Source: Arthrobacter sp. NtRootA1 (lineage in GTDB: Bacteria > Actinomycetota > Actinomycetes > Actinomycetales > Micrococcaceae). Taken from it: 64,000 nucleotides of DNA. Numbering within the stretch: position 1 is the first letter of the stretch; each line of letters begins with the position of its first letter. A program made the translations under genes and the position numbers. The stretch spans positions 2,108,001 to 2,172,000 of the forward strand of contig NZ_AP024630.1 of NCBI RefSeq assembly GCF_019976975.1, read 5' to 3'. The notes below the pieces were generated by a model, which was given only the letters and a program-made list of their open reading frames with translations, was not told the DNA's origin and searched no databases. Positions 15,843 through 25,016 of this stretch are shown in pieces.

Positions 15843-18482
15843 CTAGATGACGACCCGCGTCCCAACGTTCTGAACTTTCGCCACCAAATCATCGACTACT
15901 GATTCTGGTAGCTGCCCTTGGCTGTAATAGGCCATCTGGGCGAGGGTCATTCCCATTGCAGGGGCGAGCATCTCTTCGCTTGCCCCGCCCATCATTGCCC
16001 GCAGCAGCTCGCCGCCAACAGGGTGGTCGAGCCAGTCGCGAATCGTGCTTTCGGCCGTCACGGGGGCAACGTCCAGGGTGTCCACATTCTTCGCTGCCGT
16101 GATCTGGGCGGCAAAGTCTTCGTACGACCCGGTCTCCACCAACACGGTGCTGAAAAGCTGGCGGTTCGGTCCCGGAAGGTGGTCCCTGCCTGTCAGCGTT
16201 ACCTTGGTCTGCAGGGGCGTGTCGGCTGACGAGCCTCCTATGTAGAAGCGGATGAGGCCCGGCTCCACAACCCAGCCCTGTTCAGCATCCCACAGCGCCA
16301 ACATGCTTGCCGGGACGCTCACGGTGATTTTTGCGGCCGTTCCCGGGTCCAGGGAGATCCTCCGGAAAGCGACCAGGACCCGCCCGCGCCGGGCGGTGCT
16401 GCCGATCACATCCCGGCCATACACCTGGACGACTTCCTCGCCCGCGCGTTTTCCGGTGTTGGTGATGGTAAACGTCAGACGGATTGTTGAATCGGTTGCT
16501 GCTTCGTGCGCCTCCGCCACCAGATCCCGGTAGGCGAACTGGGTGTAGCTGAGCCCATGTCCGAAGGGGAACACTGCGGTTGTCTCCCCGTTGAAGTAGG
16601 AGCTTGGCTGCAGTGTTCGCCAGTAGGGGAGCGGGGCCGAGGCAGCGGACTCCAGCATGGACATCGGCAGCCGTCCGGCGGGGTTCACGTCACCGAAGAT
16701 CACCGAGGCCAGCGCGTTGCCAGCTTCTTCACCGCCAAAGAAGGAGGAAATTATTGCCGGCACGGCTTCCGTCATCCACTTCAGTGCGTAGGGGCGTCCG
16801 TGGCTGAGTACCACGACGGTCGGGGTACCCGTTGCTGCAATCGCTTCCACCAGTTCACGCTGCACTCCGGGCAGAGTGCAATCCGTGCTGTCGATTCCCT
16901 CACCGACGGTGCCATAGGAACCAATACCTGCCTGGTCCCCGACCACGACTACGGCCACATCTGCTGACTGTGCTGCGATGACTGCTGCGTCGAACCCGGT
17001 TCTGTCTTCTGCGGCGATGGGGCAGCCCCGTTCGTAGAGAACCGTGCTGTCGTTGCCAGCACGACGCTTAATGCCTTCAAGGAAGGTAACCACGGGAACC
17101 GACTCGACCAGCAGTTTTGCCTCGTCCGCGCCGGCCGTCGCTGCCTCTGCGTTCTCGAGGCGCGCCTGGGGGTCAGCGGCCAGGGCGAAGCGCTTCGTCA
17201 TGCTGTCGAGCACCTGGTAGCTGTAGTTTCCGAGCTGGCCCATCGGGCGGTCAGCGTTGGGACCGATCACCGCAATTGTACGTACCTTCCCGTCGAGAGG
17301 CAGCAGGGGATCAGCTCCGTCAACGGGCCTATTCTGTAGTAGGACGACGGCCTTTTCGGCCAGGGTACGGGCTAATGCCCGTTCGTGCGGTGTATCCAGG
17401 GTTTCGGGAACCTCATCCAGGTTCGTGTAGGGCTGCTCGAATAGACCGAGCCCGAATTTCGCCCGAAGGACGTTGGAAACTGCCCGGTCCAGATCGGCTT
17501 CAGCCAGCACCCCGCTCCTGACAGCTTCAACGATCCGCTCGGAGTTGACAGCGTTGTCCAGGTCCAAATCAACGCCCGCCCGCAGGGCCTGGGCAAAGGC
17601 CTCGCTGCTGTCCGCAGCGGTGCCGTGCTTGGTGTAGAGCTGGGACACCGCATTGAGGTCGGAGGTCACAAGACCTTTGAATCCGTAGTCACGGCGCAGC
17701 AGGTCCTGCAGGTACTTTTTGGAACCAGTTACCGGAACACCGTCGAGTGTATTGTAGGCGGGCATGACGCCCTTGGCCCCGCCGGCGCCGATCGCCATTT
17801 CGAAGGGCACCCCATGGACTTCCCTGAGCTCGTTTGGGCCGATCTGCGCCGGGTCGGTATTCCGCCCGCCGTCGCTGGCACCGTAACCGATAAAGTGTTT
17901 CAGTGTCGCGATGACGGGCGCATGGTGGTCGGTATCCTGCAGCCCGCGGACAAAGGAGGTTGCCATGGAGCCTACAAGGTAAGGCTCTTCGCCGTAGGTC
18001 TCCTCCACACGTCCCCACCGCGGGTCGCGTGCCACGTCAGCCAACGGGGAAAGAGCCTGCCTGACTCCGATGCGCGCCATTTGCGCGCCAATGGCCCGGG
18101 CCATTTCTTCGACCAGTTCGGGCTCCCAGGTGGCAGCCTGGGCGATGGCGTCGGGGTAGGTAGTTGCGTCCCGCACTTTCAGTCCGATGAGCGCTTCCTC
18201 GGCCAGCAGGACAGGGATGCCCAGACGGGTATCCTCCATGTGCTTTCGCTGAAGTTCGTTGCCTTTTTCTGCGGCTTCTCGGGGTGGAAGGCCCAGCGTC
18301 GACAGGGCCGCTGTCGCACTGCCCCATCCGGTCGGGGGCGGGTTGTGGACATCAACGGCTGATCCAAAGGGGGACGCAGTCTGGGCAGCCTTTTCCTCGA
18401 GCGTCATTCGGCCCAGCAGATCCTGCACCCGTTCATCGATGGGCAATGCCGGATTTTGGTAGGGGTGCATTTCGGAAGTCAT
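15843..18482 (-). CDS. GH3 family beta-glucosidase/beta-xylosidase (long form)
   Basis: 879-residue GH3 enzyme. The N-terminal TIM barrel holds ARDPRWGRVEETYGEEP, LKHFIGYG and the nucleophile Asp275 in GLVTSDLNAV; the alpha/beta sandwich follows (IAVIGPNAD, VVVVGDQAG, GEEAGNALASVIFGDVNPAGRLP), then a fibronectin-III-like domain (FTITNTGKRAGEEVVQVYG). About 100 extra C-terminal residues end in a helical segment, MGMTLAQMAYYSQGQLPES, also seen at the end of the GH3 at 22583. No signal peptide, so it acts on imported oligosaccharides. It is 43 bases downstream of the GH1 gene on the same strand. Confidence 0.94.
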   Translation of the reverse strand: MTSEMHPYQNPALPIDERVQDLLGRMTLEEKAAQTASPFGSAVDVHNPPPTGWGSATAALSTLGLPPREAAEKGNELQRKHMEDTRLGIPVLLAEEALIGLKVRDATTYPDAIAQAATWEPELVEEMARAIGAQMARIGVRQALSPLADVARDPRWGRVEETYGEEPYLVGSMATSFVRGLQDTDHHAPVIATLKHFIGYGASDGGRNTDPAQIGPNELREVHGVPFEMAIGAGGAKGVMPAYNTLDGVPVTGSKKYLQDLLRRDYGFKGLVTSDLNAVSQLYTKHGTAADSSEAFAQALRAGVDLDLDNAVNSERIVEAVRSGVLAEADLDRAVSNVLRAKFGLGLFEQPYTNLDEVPETLDTPHERALARTLAEKAVVLLQNRPVDGADPLLPLDGKVRTIAVIGPNADRPMGQLGNYSYQVLDSMTKRFALAADPQARLENAEAATAGADEAKLLVESVPVVTFLEGIKRRAGNDSTVLYERGCPIAAEDRTGFDAAVIAAQSADVAVVVVGDQAGIGSYGTVGEGIDSTDCTLPGVQRELVEAIAATGTPTVVVLSHGRPYALKWMTEAVPAIISSFFGGEEAGNALASVIFGDVNPAGRLPMSMLESAASAPLPYWRTLQPSSYFNGETTAVFPFGHGLSYTQFAYRDLVAEAHEAATDSTIRLTFTITNTGKRAGEEVVQVYGRDVIGSTARRGRVLVAFRRISLDPGTAAKITVSVPASMLALWDAEQGWVVEPGLIRFYIGGSSADTPLQTKVTLTGRDHLPGPNRQLFSTVLVETGSYEDFAAQITAAKNVDTLDVAPVTAESTIRDWLDHPVGGELLRAMMGGASEEMLAPAMGMTLAQMAYYSQGQLPESVVDDLVAKVQNVGTRVVI

Positions 18483-18525
18483 AAGACGTCGCTTTCATTG
18501 ATGAGGGTTCTGTTGGCTGTGGTGG

Positions 18526-19701
18526 TCACAGTGCATTCGCCGTCGCGAGGGCGCCCAGGACATGAAGGCTCGGCTTGGGAATGCGTTCGAAAGTCTCCCG
18601 ATTCACTGCAACGAGACCAAAAGTGGGTGCCCAGCGGCCCCACTCGAAGTTATCGAGCAGGCTCCAGTGGATGTATCCGAGTACGTTCGCACCCTCGTCC
18701 ATGCAGTCGCGAAGGTGGTGCAGAGCTTCATTGATGTAGGCGATCCGGCGATCATCGTCTGCCGTGGCAATGCCGTTTTCGGTGATCACGATGGGTGTAT
18801 CCGGCAGGACCGCACGGGTGTGCCGTACCGCGATGCCAAGCGCATCCGGCCGATATGCCCAACCCGTAATGGTGTTGTCGGGGTGGGGCGGGTGGCGAAC
18901 GATTCCGTCGGCGTCGATAGGCTGACTTGTGTATGACTGAACGCCGATGAAGTCATCACCCCTTGCCGCTTCCAAGTACATGTCCTCGAAGATGTACTGG
19001 ATCTCCGTGTGCTTGTCCTCAGCACCGGGTGTCACCGTAAAGGCCTGGTTCGCGACCGTCCAACCGACTTTGGCGGTGCTTCTGCTGCGAACGATCTTGG
19101 CCGCGGCCTGGTGTGCGCGGATTAGTACGCGGCCGATTTCCGGGTCCGGGAGGTAGCTCTCTTCCGGGTCATACACCTCTCCTGCGACGGCCAGACGGCG
19201 CTGCATGCCATGGTTGATGGCAAGAACGTTTGGCTCATTGATGGTGCATACCCACTCGACGCCATCAAGGATGGTGCAGGCCTGCTCAACGTAGCGGGTG
19301 AAGAGGTCCACAGCGTCATCGGCCAACCATCGTTGCTCGTCGAACCACAGGGGATGTGTGAAATGGTGCAGGGTCACCACGGGTTGAAGTCCGAGACGCT
19401 GGCACGCCTCAATCATCCGCCGGTAGTGGGCCAGTTCGGCTTGTGAAAACCTGCCTGGGCTGGGTTCGATGCGGGACCATTCAAGGCTGAAGCGGTAGGT
19501 GTTGAACCCTGCCTCAGCCAGGAGTCGCATGTCCTCTTCATACCGGTGATAGCTGTCGAGTGCGTCACCGCTGAATTCCACACCATGCTCGGCTGCGTCG
19601 AGCTCGAGCTTCCAGAAGTCGTTATTGATGTTGTTGCCTTCCACCTGGTGGGCAGCTGTCGCTGCCCCCCAAAGGAAACCGTCGGGGAAACTGCGTGACA
19701 T
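18526..19701 (-). CDS. GH1 family beta-glucosidase
   Basis: 391-residue GH1 enzyme with FPDGFLWGAATAAHQVEG at the N-terminus, acid/base Glu in CTINEPNV and nucleophile Glu in VITENGIA, and the HWSLLDNFEWGRW C-terminal block. It is shorter than the usual 440-450 residues but all key blocks are present. Start ATG at 19701 has AAGGAG at good spacing. It is the first gene of a minus-strand operon with the GH3 gene, transcribed divergently from the GH2 operon across an intergenic region with two operators. Confidence 0.94.
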   Translation of the reverse strand: MSRSFPDGFLWGAATAAHQVEGNNINNDFWKLELDAAEHGVEFSGDALDSYHRYEEDMRLLAEAGFNTYRFSLEWSRIEPSPGRFSQAELAHYRRMIEACQRLGLQPVVTLHHFTHPLWFDEQRWLADDAVDLFTRYVEQACTILDGVEWVCTINEPNVLAINHGMQRRLAVAGEVYDPEESYLPDPEIGRVLIRAHQAAAKIVRSRSTAKVGWTVANQAFTVTPGAEDKHTEIQYIFEDMYLEAARGDDFIGVQSYTSQPIDADGIVRHPPHPDNTITGWAYRPDALGIAVRHTRAVLPDTPIVITENGIATADDDRRIAYINEALHHLRDCMDEGANVLGYIHWSLLDNFEWGRWAPTFGLVAVNRETFERIPKPSLHVLGALATANAL

Positions 19702-19970
19702 GGTTGGCTCCTTGCCGGTAGGTCTGTTCTGTATTTAGCCGAAGCGCGAGGTATGCAGGCAACGCGTCTTGCTGCACTCCGAGGCAGGGAAGGGATCCGC
19801 TACTGGGGGCGGATCCGGAGAATCAGCGGGGATCCGCCGAAGGTCCCTGGGGTGCCCGGTACTCGGGCCCGGGGAAGAAGCTTGTTGGTCATAATGGATC
19901 CAGTGCATCCGGTGACGCGTTCTGGAAAACGCGGACCTTTTTGTCATTCATAGTGAGGGTACTGCCTCTT

Positions 19971-19984
19971 TTGACGCGCGTCAA
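19971..19984. promoter_or_regulatory. LacI-type operator TTGACGCGCGTCAA
   Basis: A perfect 14-bp palindrome in the 384-bp divergent region between the GH1 gene (starts 19701, minus) and the GH2 gene (starts 20086, plus). It is 30 bp from a second copy, close to three helical turns, an arrangement that permits cooperative binding on one DNA face. No other clear signal was seen in the rest of this intergenic region. Confidence 0.8.
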
Positions 19985-20000
19985 TGTGCCGAAAGGGCCA

Positions 20001-20014
20001 TTGACACGCGTCAA
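20001..20014. promoter_or_regulatory. LacI-type operator TTGACACGCGTCAA
   Basis: Second copy of the 14-bp palindrome, 72 bases before the GH2 start codon. Half-sites TTGACAC and TTGACGC match those at 10472, 32839, 34651 and 35972. Confidence 0.8.
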
Positions 20015-20085
20015 TTGCTGTGTTTCGCTGGTCTGAATCAATAGCAAGGCTGCGGATTTCAGTGCCGGCAACCGGAAGGACAAAG

Positions 20086-22551
20086 ATGACCCTGGCGTCG
20101 CGTGTTACAGAGATGTTGAACCTGGACGTTTGGGAGTTTTCCGTCCGATCCTCCGACAGCTGGTCCTTAGTTCGGCTTCCTCACGATGCGATGATTCACG
20201 AACAGCGCCGGGCTGATGCAGAAGGAGGCGCTGAAGTTGCCTACTATCCAGGCGGCCGGTACGCCTACAGGACAACCTGGCGCGCCGGCGTGGACCCGGC
20301 GCCTAACGTTGCGTTGCGGTTTGAGGGCGTTCAGGGCGATTCCACTGTCTCGGTGAACGGCACACCTGTCGGGACGCTTAGAAGCGGTTATACGGAATTC
20401 GAACTGCCGATAACCGATCATGTTCTGTGGGGCCAGGATAATGAGATCCTTGTCGACGTCGACAACTCTGCCCAACCTGCAAGCAGATGGTACCCGGGGT
20501 CAGGCCTGTACCGTGCGGTGTCACTTGTCTTTCGGCCAGCGGTCCATTTCGCTGCGGACGGTCTGCAGTTGCGGACGAAAACGACCTCAAATGAGGCGGC
20601 AATTGTGGAGGTCGAATACGGGCTGGTGAGCGCCGGCGCGCGCGATACCCAGGTCGTTATAGAGCTTTCGCACGGAGGTAAAGTTGTTGCCGCCGGCGCC
20701 GGTGGGGGGAGCACGGGTGCTGTGGTCCTGCGCATCGACCACCCGCGCGCTTGGTCCGCGGAAACGCCGCACCTCTACGAACTTGCCGCGCGCCTCGAAC
20801 TGGATGGCTCGGTCGTTGATGAACGACGCGAAATGGTGGGTCTGCGGACAATTTCCGTTGACACCCATTACGGGCTGCGGATCAACGGCACAACTGTCCT
20901 GCTGCGTGGTGCGTGCATCCATCACGACAACGGGGTCCTGGGAGCCGCAACCTACAGGGCAGCAGAGTACCGCCGCGTCCGGCTGCTCAAGGCGGCAGGC
21001 TTCAATGCAATCCGCAGCGCACACAATCCCATGTCCAGGCACCTGCTGGATGCGTGCGACGAACTGGGCATGTATGTGCTCGATGAGCTGGCCGACTATT
21101 GGGTAGTTTCGAAAACCAAGCACGATGCCTCGTGGCGTTTCCGGGAAACGTGGCGGGAGGACGCGGACCGTATGGTCGAGAAGGACCGCAATCGCCCCTC
21201 CGTGATCATGTACGCCGCCGGCAATGAGATCCCGGAGACTGCCACGGCCGAAGGTGTGGCGCTTACCCGCGAGATTACGGAATACCTCCACTCCATTGAT
21301 CCTGGCCGACCGGTGACCCTGGCTACCAACCTTTTCCTGAGCACCCTGGTGTCCATGGATAAGTCCCCCTATAAAGATTCATCTCCGGTTGAGGGCGAAT
21401 CCTCCATGGCGGGGTCTACCGAGGCGAATGCGATGATCAACCAGATTGGTCGCATGATGGATCTGGTCTCACGGCTTCCCCGTGCGGACAGGGCTACCCG
21501 AGACGCTTTCGCGGCGGTGGATGTGGCTGGTTACAACTATGGCCTGGGCCGCTACAAAGGGGACGTGCGCCGGTACCCGGAGCGGGTCATCCTTGGTTCC
21601 GAAACCCTGCCCGGCGATGTTGCACGTGCCTGGCACCTCGTACAGGAAAACCCCGCGGTCATCGGCGACTTTGTCTGGGCGGGTTGGGAGTATCTGGGGG
21701 AGGCCGGAGTAGCCGTGTGGGTGCCCGGAAAACGCGCCGGCTTAGCTAAACCCTTCCCATACCTAATTGCAGGTCCTGGAATGTTCGACCTTATCGGGCA
21801 ACCGGACATCACGCTGCGGCTCGCCCAGGCAGCATGGGGTTGCCTGGAGGCTCCTGCCATCGGCGTACGACCCGTAGACCGCAGTGGCGTTGCCATGGTG
21901 AGATCAGCGTGGCGCACTACCGACGCCGTAGAAAGCTGGTCCTGGCGAGGATGCGAAGGACGCAAGGCAGAAGTAGAAGTGTACTCCGCAGATGACCACG
22001 TCGCCTTGTTCCTCAACGGCCGCCGCATAGCCCGCAGACGGGCTGGGCGAAAGCAGGGATATCTTGCCAAATTCACCGTTCCCTACGAACCGGGGAATCT
22101 GACCGCGATTGGGTACCGCGATGGTTCTGAAGTGTCGCGCACAGAGCTCAGAAGCGCCAGCGGAGAACTTGGACTACGCGTCACGAGCAGCGCCGGCACG
22201 GTCATCGCGGACGGTGCGGATCTTCTCTTCGCCGACATTGCTATCACCGACGGCAGTGGAGTGGTGGAGATGCTCGCGGATGAACAGGTGGTTCTGGACG
22301 TTACCGGGCCCGGAGAACTCATCGGTTTCGGAACTGCAGCGCCCGCCTCCGAAGAGGCCTTCACGGGCAACACCCGCACGACATTCCGCGGACGGGCCTT
22401 GGCCGTCATCCGCCCCACCGGAAAGCCAGGATTCATCACAGTCAGTGCCCAATCACAAACCTTGGGTGCCGCCGACCTGGTTGTTGAAGCGATCGTGACC
22501 GGTTCCTTGGAAGAATCTACCGACCTCACCGCAGGCGCGCTCACCAGCTAA
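20086..22551 (+). CDS. GH2 family glycosidase (beta-galactosidase/beta-glucuronidase type)
   Basis: 821-residue GH2 enzyme. Sugar-binding jelly-roll domain first (RLPHDAMIH, YPGGRYAYRTTW, FEGVQGDSTVSVNG), then an immunoglobulin-like domain (WSAETPHLYEL), the TIM barrel (GACIHHDNGVLGAA, IRSAHNP, acid/base Glu381 in YAAGNEIPE, nucleophile Glu506 in ILGSETLPG), and C-terminal beta-sandwich domains including a DUF4982-like part. The ATG at 20086 has GGAAGGA; the longer frame from 20020 would place the operator inside the gene. First gene of the plus-strand operon GH2-GH3-GH35-like-SDR. No signal peptide. Specificity (galactoside, glucuronide, mannoside or xyloside) is not resolved. Confidence 0.92.
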   Translation: MTLASRVTEMLNLDVWEFSVRSSDSWSLVRLPHDAMIHEQRRADAEGGAEVAYYPGGRYAYRTTWRAGVDPAPNVALRFEGVQGDSTVSVNGTPVGTLRSGYTEFELPITDHVLWGQDNEILVDVDNSAQPASRWYPGSGLYRAVSLVFRPAVHFAADGLQLRTKTTSNEAAIVEVEYGLVSAGARDTQVVIELSHGGKVVAAGAGGGSTGAVVLRIDHPRAWSAETPHLYELAARLELDGSVVDERREMVGLRTISVDTHYGLRINGTTVLLRGACIHHDNGVLGAATYRAAEYRRVRLLKAAGFNAIRSAHNPMSRHLLDACDELGMYVLDELADYWVVSKTKHDASWRFRETWREDADRMVEKDRNRPSVIMYAAGNEIPETATAEGVALTREITEYLHSIDPGRPVTLATNLFLSTLVSMDKSPYKDSSPVEGESSMAGSTEANAMINQIGRMMDLVSRLPRADRATRDAFAAVDVAGYNYGLGRYKGDVRRYPERVILGSETLPGDVARAWHLVQENPAVIGDFVWAGWEYLGEAGVAVWVPGKRAGLAKPFPYLIAGPGMFDLIGQPDITLRLAQAAWGCLEAPAIGVRPVDRSGVAMVRSAWRTTDAVESWSWRGCEGRKAEVEVYSADDHVALFLNGRRIARRRAGRKQGYLAKFTVPYEPGNLTAIGYRDGSEVSRTELRSASGELGLRVTSSAGTVIADGADLLFADIAITDGSGVVEMLADEQVVLDVTGPGELIGFGTAAPASEEAFTGNTRTTFRGRALAVIRPTGKPGFITVSAQSQTLGAADLVVEAIVTGSLEESTDLTAGALTS

Positions 22552-22582
22552 CCCATAACCTCGACCTCGGAAAGCTCTGTCA

Positions 22583-24847
22583 ATGAACAATCAAACACAA
22601 GCCCAGACCGGTGCCACTGTTGATACCAGTGCCATGACTGAAATAGCCGGCATGCCTGCCGACCGAAAGGCCTCCCTGCTGTCCGGGCAGAATTTCTGGG
22701 AAACCGAGCCCATCGACGAACTGGGCCATCCTGCAGTGACTCTGGCCGATGGAACCTACGGGTTGCGCCATCAGTCAGGACGCCACGACCACCTCGCAAT
22801 GTTCGAAAGCGATCCAGCCACGTGTTTCCCTCCCGGCGTCGCGATTGGCTCCAGTTGGGACCCGGCTATAGCGGCGCGTTTGGGCTCCGCCATCGGGAAA
22901 GAGGCCCTCGCCCAAGGCGTACACATTGTCCTTGGTCCGGGAATTAACATAAAACGCTCCCCGTTGTGCGGACGAAACTTCGAATACTATTCGGAGGATC
23001 CTCACCTCACCGGTGTACTGGGATCCGCCTTCGTTAAGGCCCTCCAGTCCGAAGGCCCGGGAGTCTCGGTCAAGCACTTTGCAGCGAACAACCAAGAGAC
23101 GAACCGGCAGACGATCAGCGCGGACGTTGATGAGCGAACGCTTCGGGAGATCTATCTACCGGCTTTTGAACGGGTTGTCACGGAAGCGCAACCAGCGACC
23201 GTCATGGCGGCCTATAACAAGATCAACGGAATCTTTGCATCGGCAAACCCTTGGCTGCTGACCGAGGTGCTTCGTAATGAGTGGGGTTTTTCCGGAGTCG
23301 TTGTATCCGACTGGAACGCGGTAACGGACCGTGTGGCAAGCCTTCGGGCAGGATTGGACCTCGAAATGCCAGGAGGTAGCGCCGCGCATGACCACGATGT
23401 TCGGGCAGCGGTGCGCTCGGGCGAGTTGGACGGACATGAGCTCGATGAGAGTATCGCCAGGATTGCCGCACTGGCCCAGTACGTTCCCGAATCAACGACA
23501 GATATCGACTACACCGCCCAACATCGCATTGCTCGAGAGCTTGCAGCCGACTGCGCGGTCTTACTGAAGAATGAGGCTCAAACCCTGCCACTTAGGGCAG
23601 GCACCCGCCTCGCAGTCATCGGCGAATTCGCGGCCAAGCTCCGTTACCAGGGCGGAGGCAGCGCGCATGTCAATGCCACCCACCTGGACCAGCCCCTTAC
23701 GGCTATACATGCCCTCGCAGGAGAGCATGAGGTAGCGGTGACCTATGCACAGGGTTTCGTGATCGGCGGTGATGGAGACGCCACGCTGCGGCAGGAGGCC
23801 CTTGATACGGCCCGTCACTGCGATATTGCGGTGATCTTTGCTGGCCTGGACGAAGTGGCTGAGTCCGAAGGGATGGACCGCGAAAACCTCGATTTGCCTG
23901 CGGCCCAATCGGAGCTGATCGCTGCGGTAGCTGCCGTCGCGCCCCGTACGATAGTCGTCCTTTCCAATGGCGGCGTCGTCTCTCTGGAGGGGTGGCATGA
24001 CGACGTCCATGCCATCCTCGAAGGCTTCCTGCTGGGGCAGGGAGGTGGGCACGCAATTGCCGATATCCTATTTGGCCGCACGAACCCTTCCGGGCACCTG
24101 GCGGAAAGCATCCCGCTGCGGCTGCAGGACCACCCCAGTAGCCTGAACTTCCCAGGCGAACGCGGGCACGTCAGGTACGGCGAAGGCGTGATGGTCGGCT
24201 ACCGCTACTTCGCCACCTTCGACACAGCTATCCGATACCCGTTCGGTCACGGCCTTTCGTACACCTCTTTTTCCACTTCAGCCCCCCGGGTGACAGTGAC
24301 ACCAAGTGAAGACGTCACAGTCAACGTCGACGTACGCAATACCGGAGACCGGCCGGGCAAGCACGTGGTTCAGGTCTATGTCGCAACCCAAGCCGGCCCC
24401 GTGCGACGTCCGGCACGGGAACTGCGGGGGTTCGATAAGGTGCACCTCGATCCCGGCGAAACGAAGACTGTCACGATCGACCTTCCACGACGGGCCTTCG
24501 CCTACTGGGACATCCAGTATGGTCGCTGGGTTGTCGCCCCAGGTGTATACCGGATTCAAATTGGCACTGATGCCCACACCATCCTGCATGACGAGAGCCT
24601 CACGCTGACCGGCGACCTTATCCTCACCGAGCTCACCATGAATACCCCCATGGGTGAATGGTTTGAACACCCCCAAGTGGGCAACCGCGTCATGGAAGCA
24701 CTCGGATTCAATTCGGTCGAAGTCTCTGCCGAACACCTGGCCATGCTGTCGTCCATGACCATGACCCAGTTCATCAACATTTCCGGGATGCCGGTTCCGG
24801 AGGAGACCCTGGCGCACTTGATGCGCGACAGCCGCCGCCCGGCCTGA
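22583..24847 (+). CDS. GH3 family beta-glucosidase (compact form)
   Basis: 754-residue GH3 enzyme with GLRHQSG early, GPGINIKRSPLCGRNFEYYSEDP, VKHFAANNQE, AAYNKINGIFAS and the nucleophile Asp243 in VVVSDWNAV. The second domain follows (VIGEFAAKLRYQGGGSAHVN, ESEGMDRENLDLP, LLGQGGGHAIADILFG), then the fibronectin-III-like domain (VDVRNTGDRPGKHVVQVYVA). The C-terminus carries a helical tail (GFNSVEVSAEHLAMLSSMTM) resembling that of the other GH3 here. It lies 31 bases after the GH2 gene. The SGQNFWET and YSEDP wording is typical of intracellular broad beta-glucosidases. Confidence 0.94.
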   Translation: MNNQTQAQTGATVDTSAMTEIAGMPADRKASLLSGQNFWETEPIDELGHPAVTLADGTYGLRHQSGRHDHLAMFESDPATCFPPGVAIGSSWDPAIAARLGSAIGKEALAQGVHIVLGPGINIKRSPLCGRNFEYYSEDPHLTGVLGSAFVKALQSEGPGVSVKHFAANNQETNRQTISADVDERTLREIYLPAFERVVTEAQPATVMAAYNKINGIFASANPWLLTEVLRNEWGFSGVVVSDWNAVTDRVASLRAGLDLEMPGGSAAHDHDVRAAVRSGELDGHELDESIARIAALAQYVPESTTDIDYTAQHRIARELAADCAVLLKNEAQTLPLRAGTRLAVIGEFAAKLRYQGGGSAHVNATHLDQPLTAIHALAGEHEVAVTYAQGFVIGGDGDATLRQEALDTARHCDIAVIFAGLDEVAESEGMDRENLDLPAAQSELIAAVAAVAPRTIVVLSNGGVVSLEGWHDDVHAILEGFLLGQGGGHAIADILFGRTNPSGHLAESIPLRLQDHPSSLNFPGERGHVRYGEGVMVGYRYFATFDTAIRYPFGHGLSYTSFSTSAPRVTVTPSEDVTVNVDVRNTGDRPGKHVVQVYVATQAGPVRRPARELRGFDKVHLDPGETKTVTIDLPRRAFAYWDIQYGRWVVAPGVYRIQIGTDAHTILHDESLTLTGDLILTELTMNTPMGEWFEHPQVGNRVMEALGFNSVEVSAEHLAMLSSMTMTQFINISGMPVPEETLAHLMRDSRRPA

Positions 24848-25016
24848 AATCCTGAGCACCAGGAATGGAAAGCCCAGCCGAAAGTTATCGGGGCGATCCC
24901 GAACAGGCATCCAATCGCACTGGCCAAGAAGGTTCTCGCTTCAGGTAGGACCGAACGCCAAAATCCGTACCAGGCTCGGGCTTCGCCAATGGAGCCTATT
25001 AGTGGAAGAAACCAAC

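Noticed and set aside
20020..20085. Upstream extension of the GH2 enzyme
   Set aside because: The extension has no family similarity, starts next to the operator, and the ATG at 20086 has a strong ribosome site.
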